DNA of 64,000 bases, from the NCBI GenBank assembly GCA_022510385.1, contig JAFLTQ010000008.1, forward strand, positions 52,971 to 116,970. Direction: 5' to 3'. The notes beneath the pieces were generated by a model. That model did not search any database, was not told the DNA's origin, and saw only the letters and a program-made list of their open reading frames with translations. The translations under genes and the position numbers were made by a program. Shown piece by piece: positions 63,825 through 64,000 of the stretch. How positions within the stretch are numbered: the first letter of the stretch is position 1; each line of letters opens with the position of its first letter. This DNA is from Muribaculaceae bacterium (GTDB lineage: Bacteria; Bacteroidota; Bacteroidia; Bacteroidales; Muribaculaceae).

Positions 63825-63857
63825 TTTGGAGGGAATGTGAAAAAATATTAATTTTGC
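63825..63857 (+). promoter_or_regulatory. Bacteroidota promoter of the last gene
   Basis: TTTG (63825-63828) and TAATTTTGC (63849-63857) with the ideal 20-base spacing, 19 bases before ATG 63877. Confidence 0.75.
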
Positions 63858-63876
63858 AGCCAGTTTCGGAAAAGAT

Positions 63877-64000
63877 ATGATGATACAAAACCGCTACATA
63901 TTGTTCACAAATGAAATTCAAGGTCTTAAAGGCTTTGAACCGATAACTATTGCAGGCCCCTCATCAACTTATCATACCACAACTTCGGTATATTTCCGAC
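63877..64000 (+). CDS. 5' end of an unidentified gene, cut by window edge
   Basis: Forty-one residues are visible, starting MMIQNRYILFTNEIQGLKGF and ending at the edge. There is no signal peptide. Too little is present to name a family. It has a clear promoter of its own and is divergent from the toxin-antitoxin unit. Confidence 0.6.
   Translation, partial: MMIQNRYILFTNEIQGLKGFEPITIAGPSSTYHTTTSVYFR

Noticed and set aside
45036..64000. An integrated prophage or conjugative element
   Set aside because: There is no integrase, transposase, phage structural or conjugation gene, and no flanking tRNA or direct-repeat attachment site in the window.

Overview
The window reads as a Bacteroidota chromosome, order Bacteroidales. 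Family Muribaculaceae is plausible but is an inference. The support is the gene set (Bacteroidales-type DUF4835 and DUF5606 proteins, a long NusB, meso-diaminopimelate dehydrogenase, an OmpP1/FadL 'hemin receptor') and many promoters of the Bacteroidota -7 type (TAnnTTTG(C), sometimes with a TTTG or TTG box about 20 bases upstream). TGA is used as a normal stop, so the code is standard. I found no tRNA, rRNA, CRISPR array or insertion sequence.

Bases 1-44800 are mostly housekeeping. They hold the 3' part of an S41 protease gene, a 5-formyl-THF cyclo-ligase, an M16 peptidase, meso-DAP dehydrogenase, MgtC, DsbD, a TPR protein and an M3 peptidase. Then come the rpsF-rpsR-rplI operon, dnaN, and a long run of exonuclease, coaBC, DUF4835, recN, rlmB, nusB, yajC, ybbR, coaE, DUF5606 and nrdG. 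nrdD converges on nrdG. Envelope genes follow: an orphan ABC ATPase, a secreted Trp/Pro/Gly-rich protein, an outer-membrane protein, an amidase with SPOR domain, MlaD, MscS and an S9 peptidase. The last part holds ygiQ and uvrB (minus strand), tpiA, a SPOR protein, folE and an AlkD-like protein.

Bases 45000-53550 hold the most interesting unit: seven tightly packed co-directional genes. In order they are a small (p)ppGpp-hydrolase-like HD protein, a PflA-like radical SAM enzyme fused to a HIRAN domain, a SIMPL protein without a signal peptide, two small exonuclease-endonuclease-phosphatase (EEP) proteins, a DUF262-DUF1524 (GmrSD-like) protein and a second DUF262 protein. One EEP protein lacks several catalytic residues and the other lacks the metal-site Asn. 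I propose this as an uncharacterised DNA-damage, nucleotide-signalling or anti-phage system.

Bases 53550-64000 continue as an accessory region. They hold a convergent winged-helix AAA+ ATPase, a one-WG-motif protein, a two-gene unit with a PD-(D/E)XK-like nuclease and a palindromic operator candidate, a WYL regulator, a DnaQ-like exonuclease, a single-HKD phospholipase-D-like protein, a secreted 37-residue-repeat protein and a hexapeptide acetyltransferase. A Panacea-type toxin-antitoxin locus follows, whose toxin gene carries a premature TGA. Several intergenic stretches look like decayed gene fragments. The window ends 124 bases into a new gene with a clear promoter.
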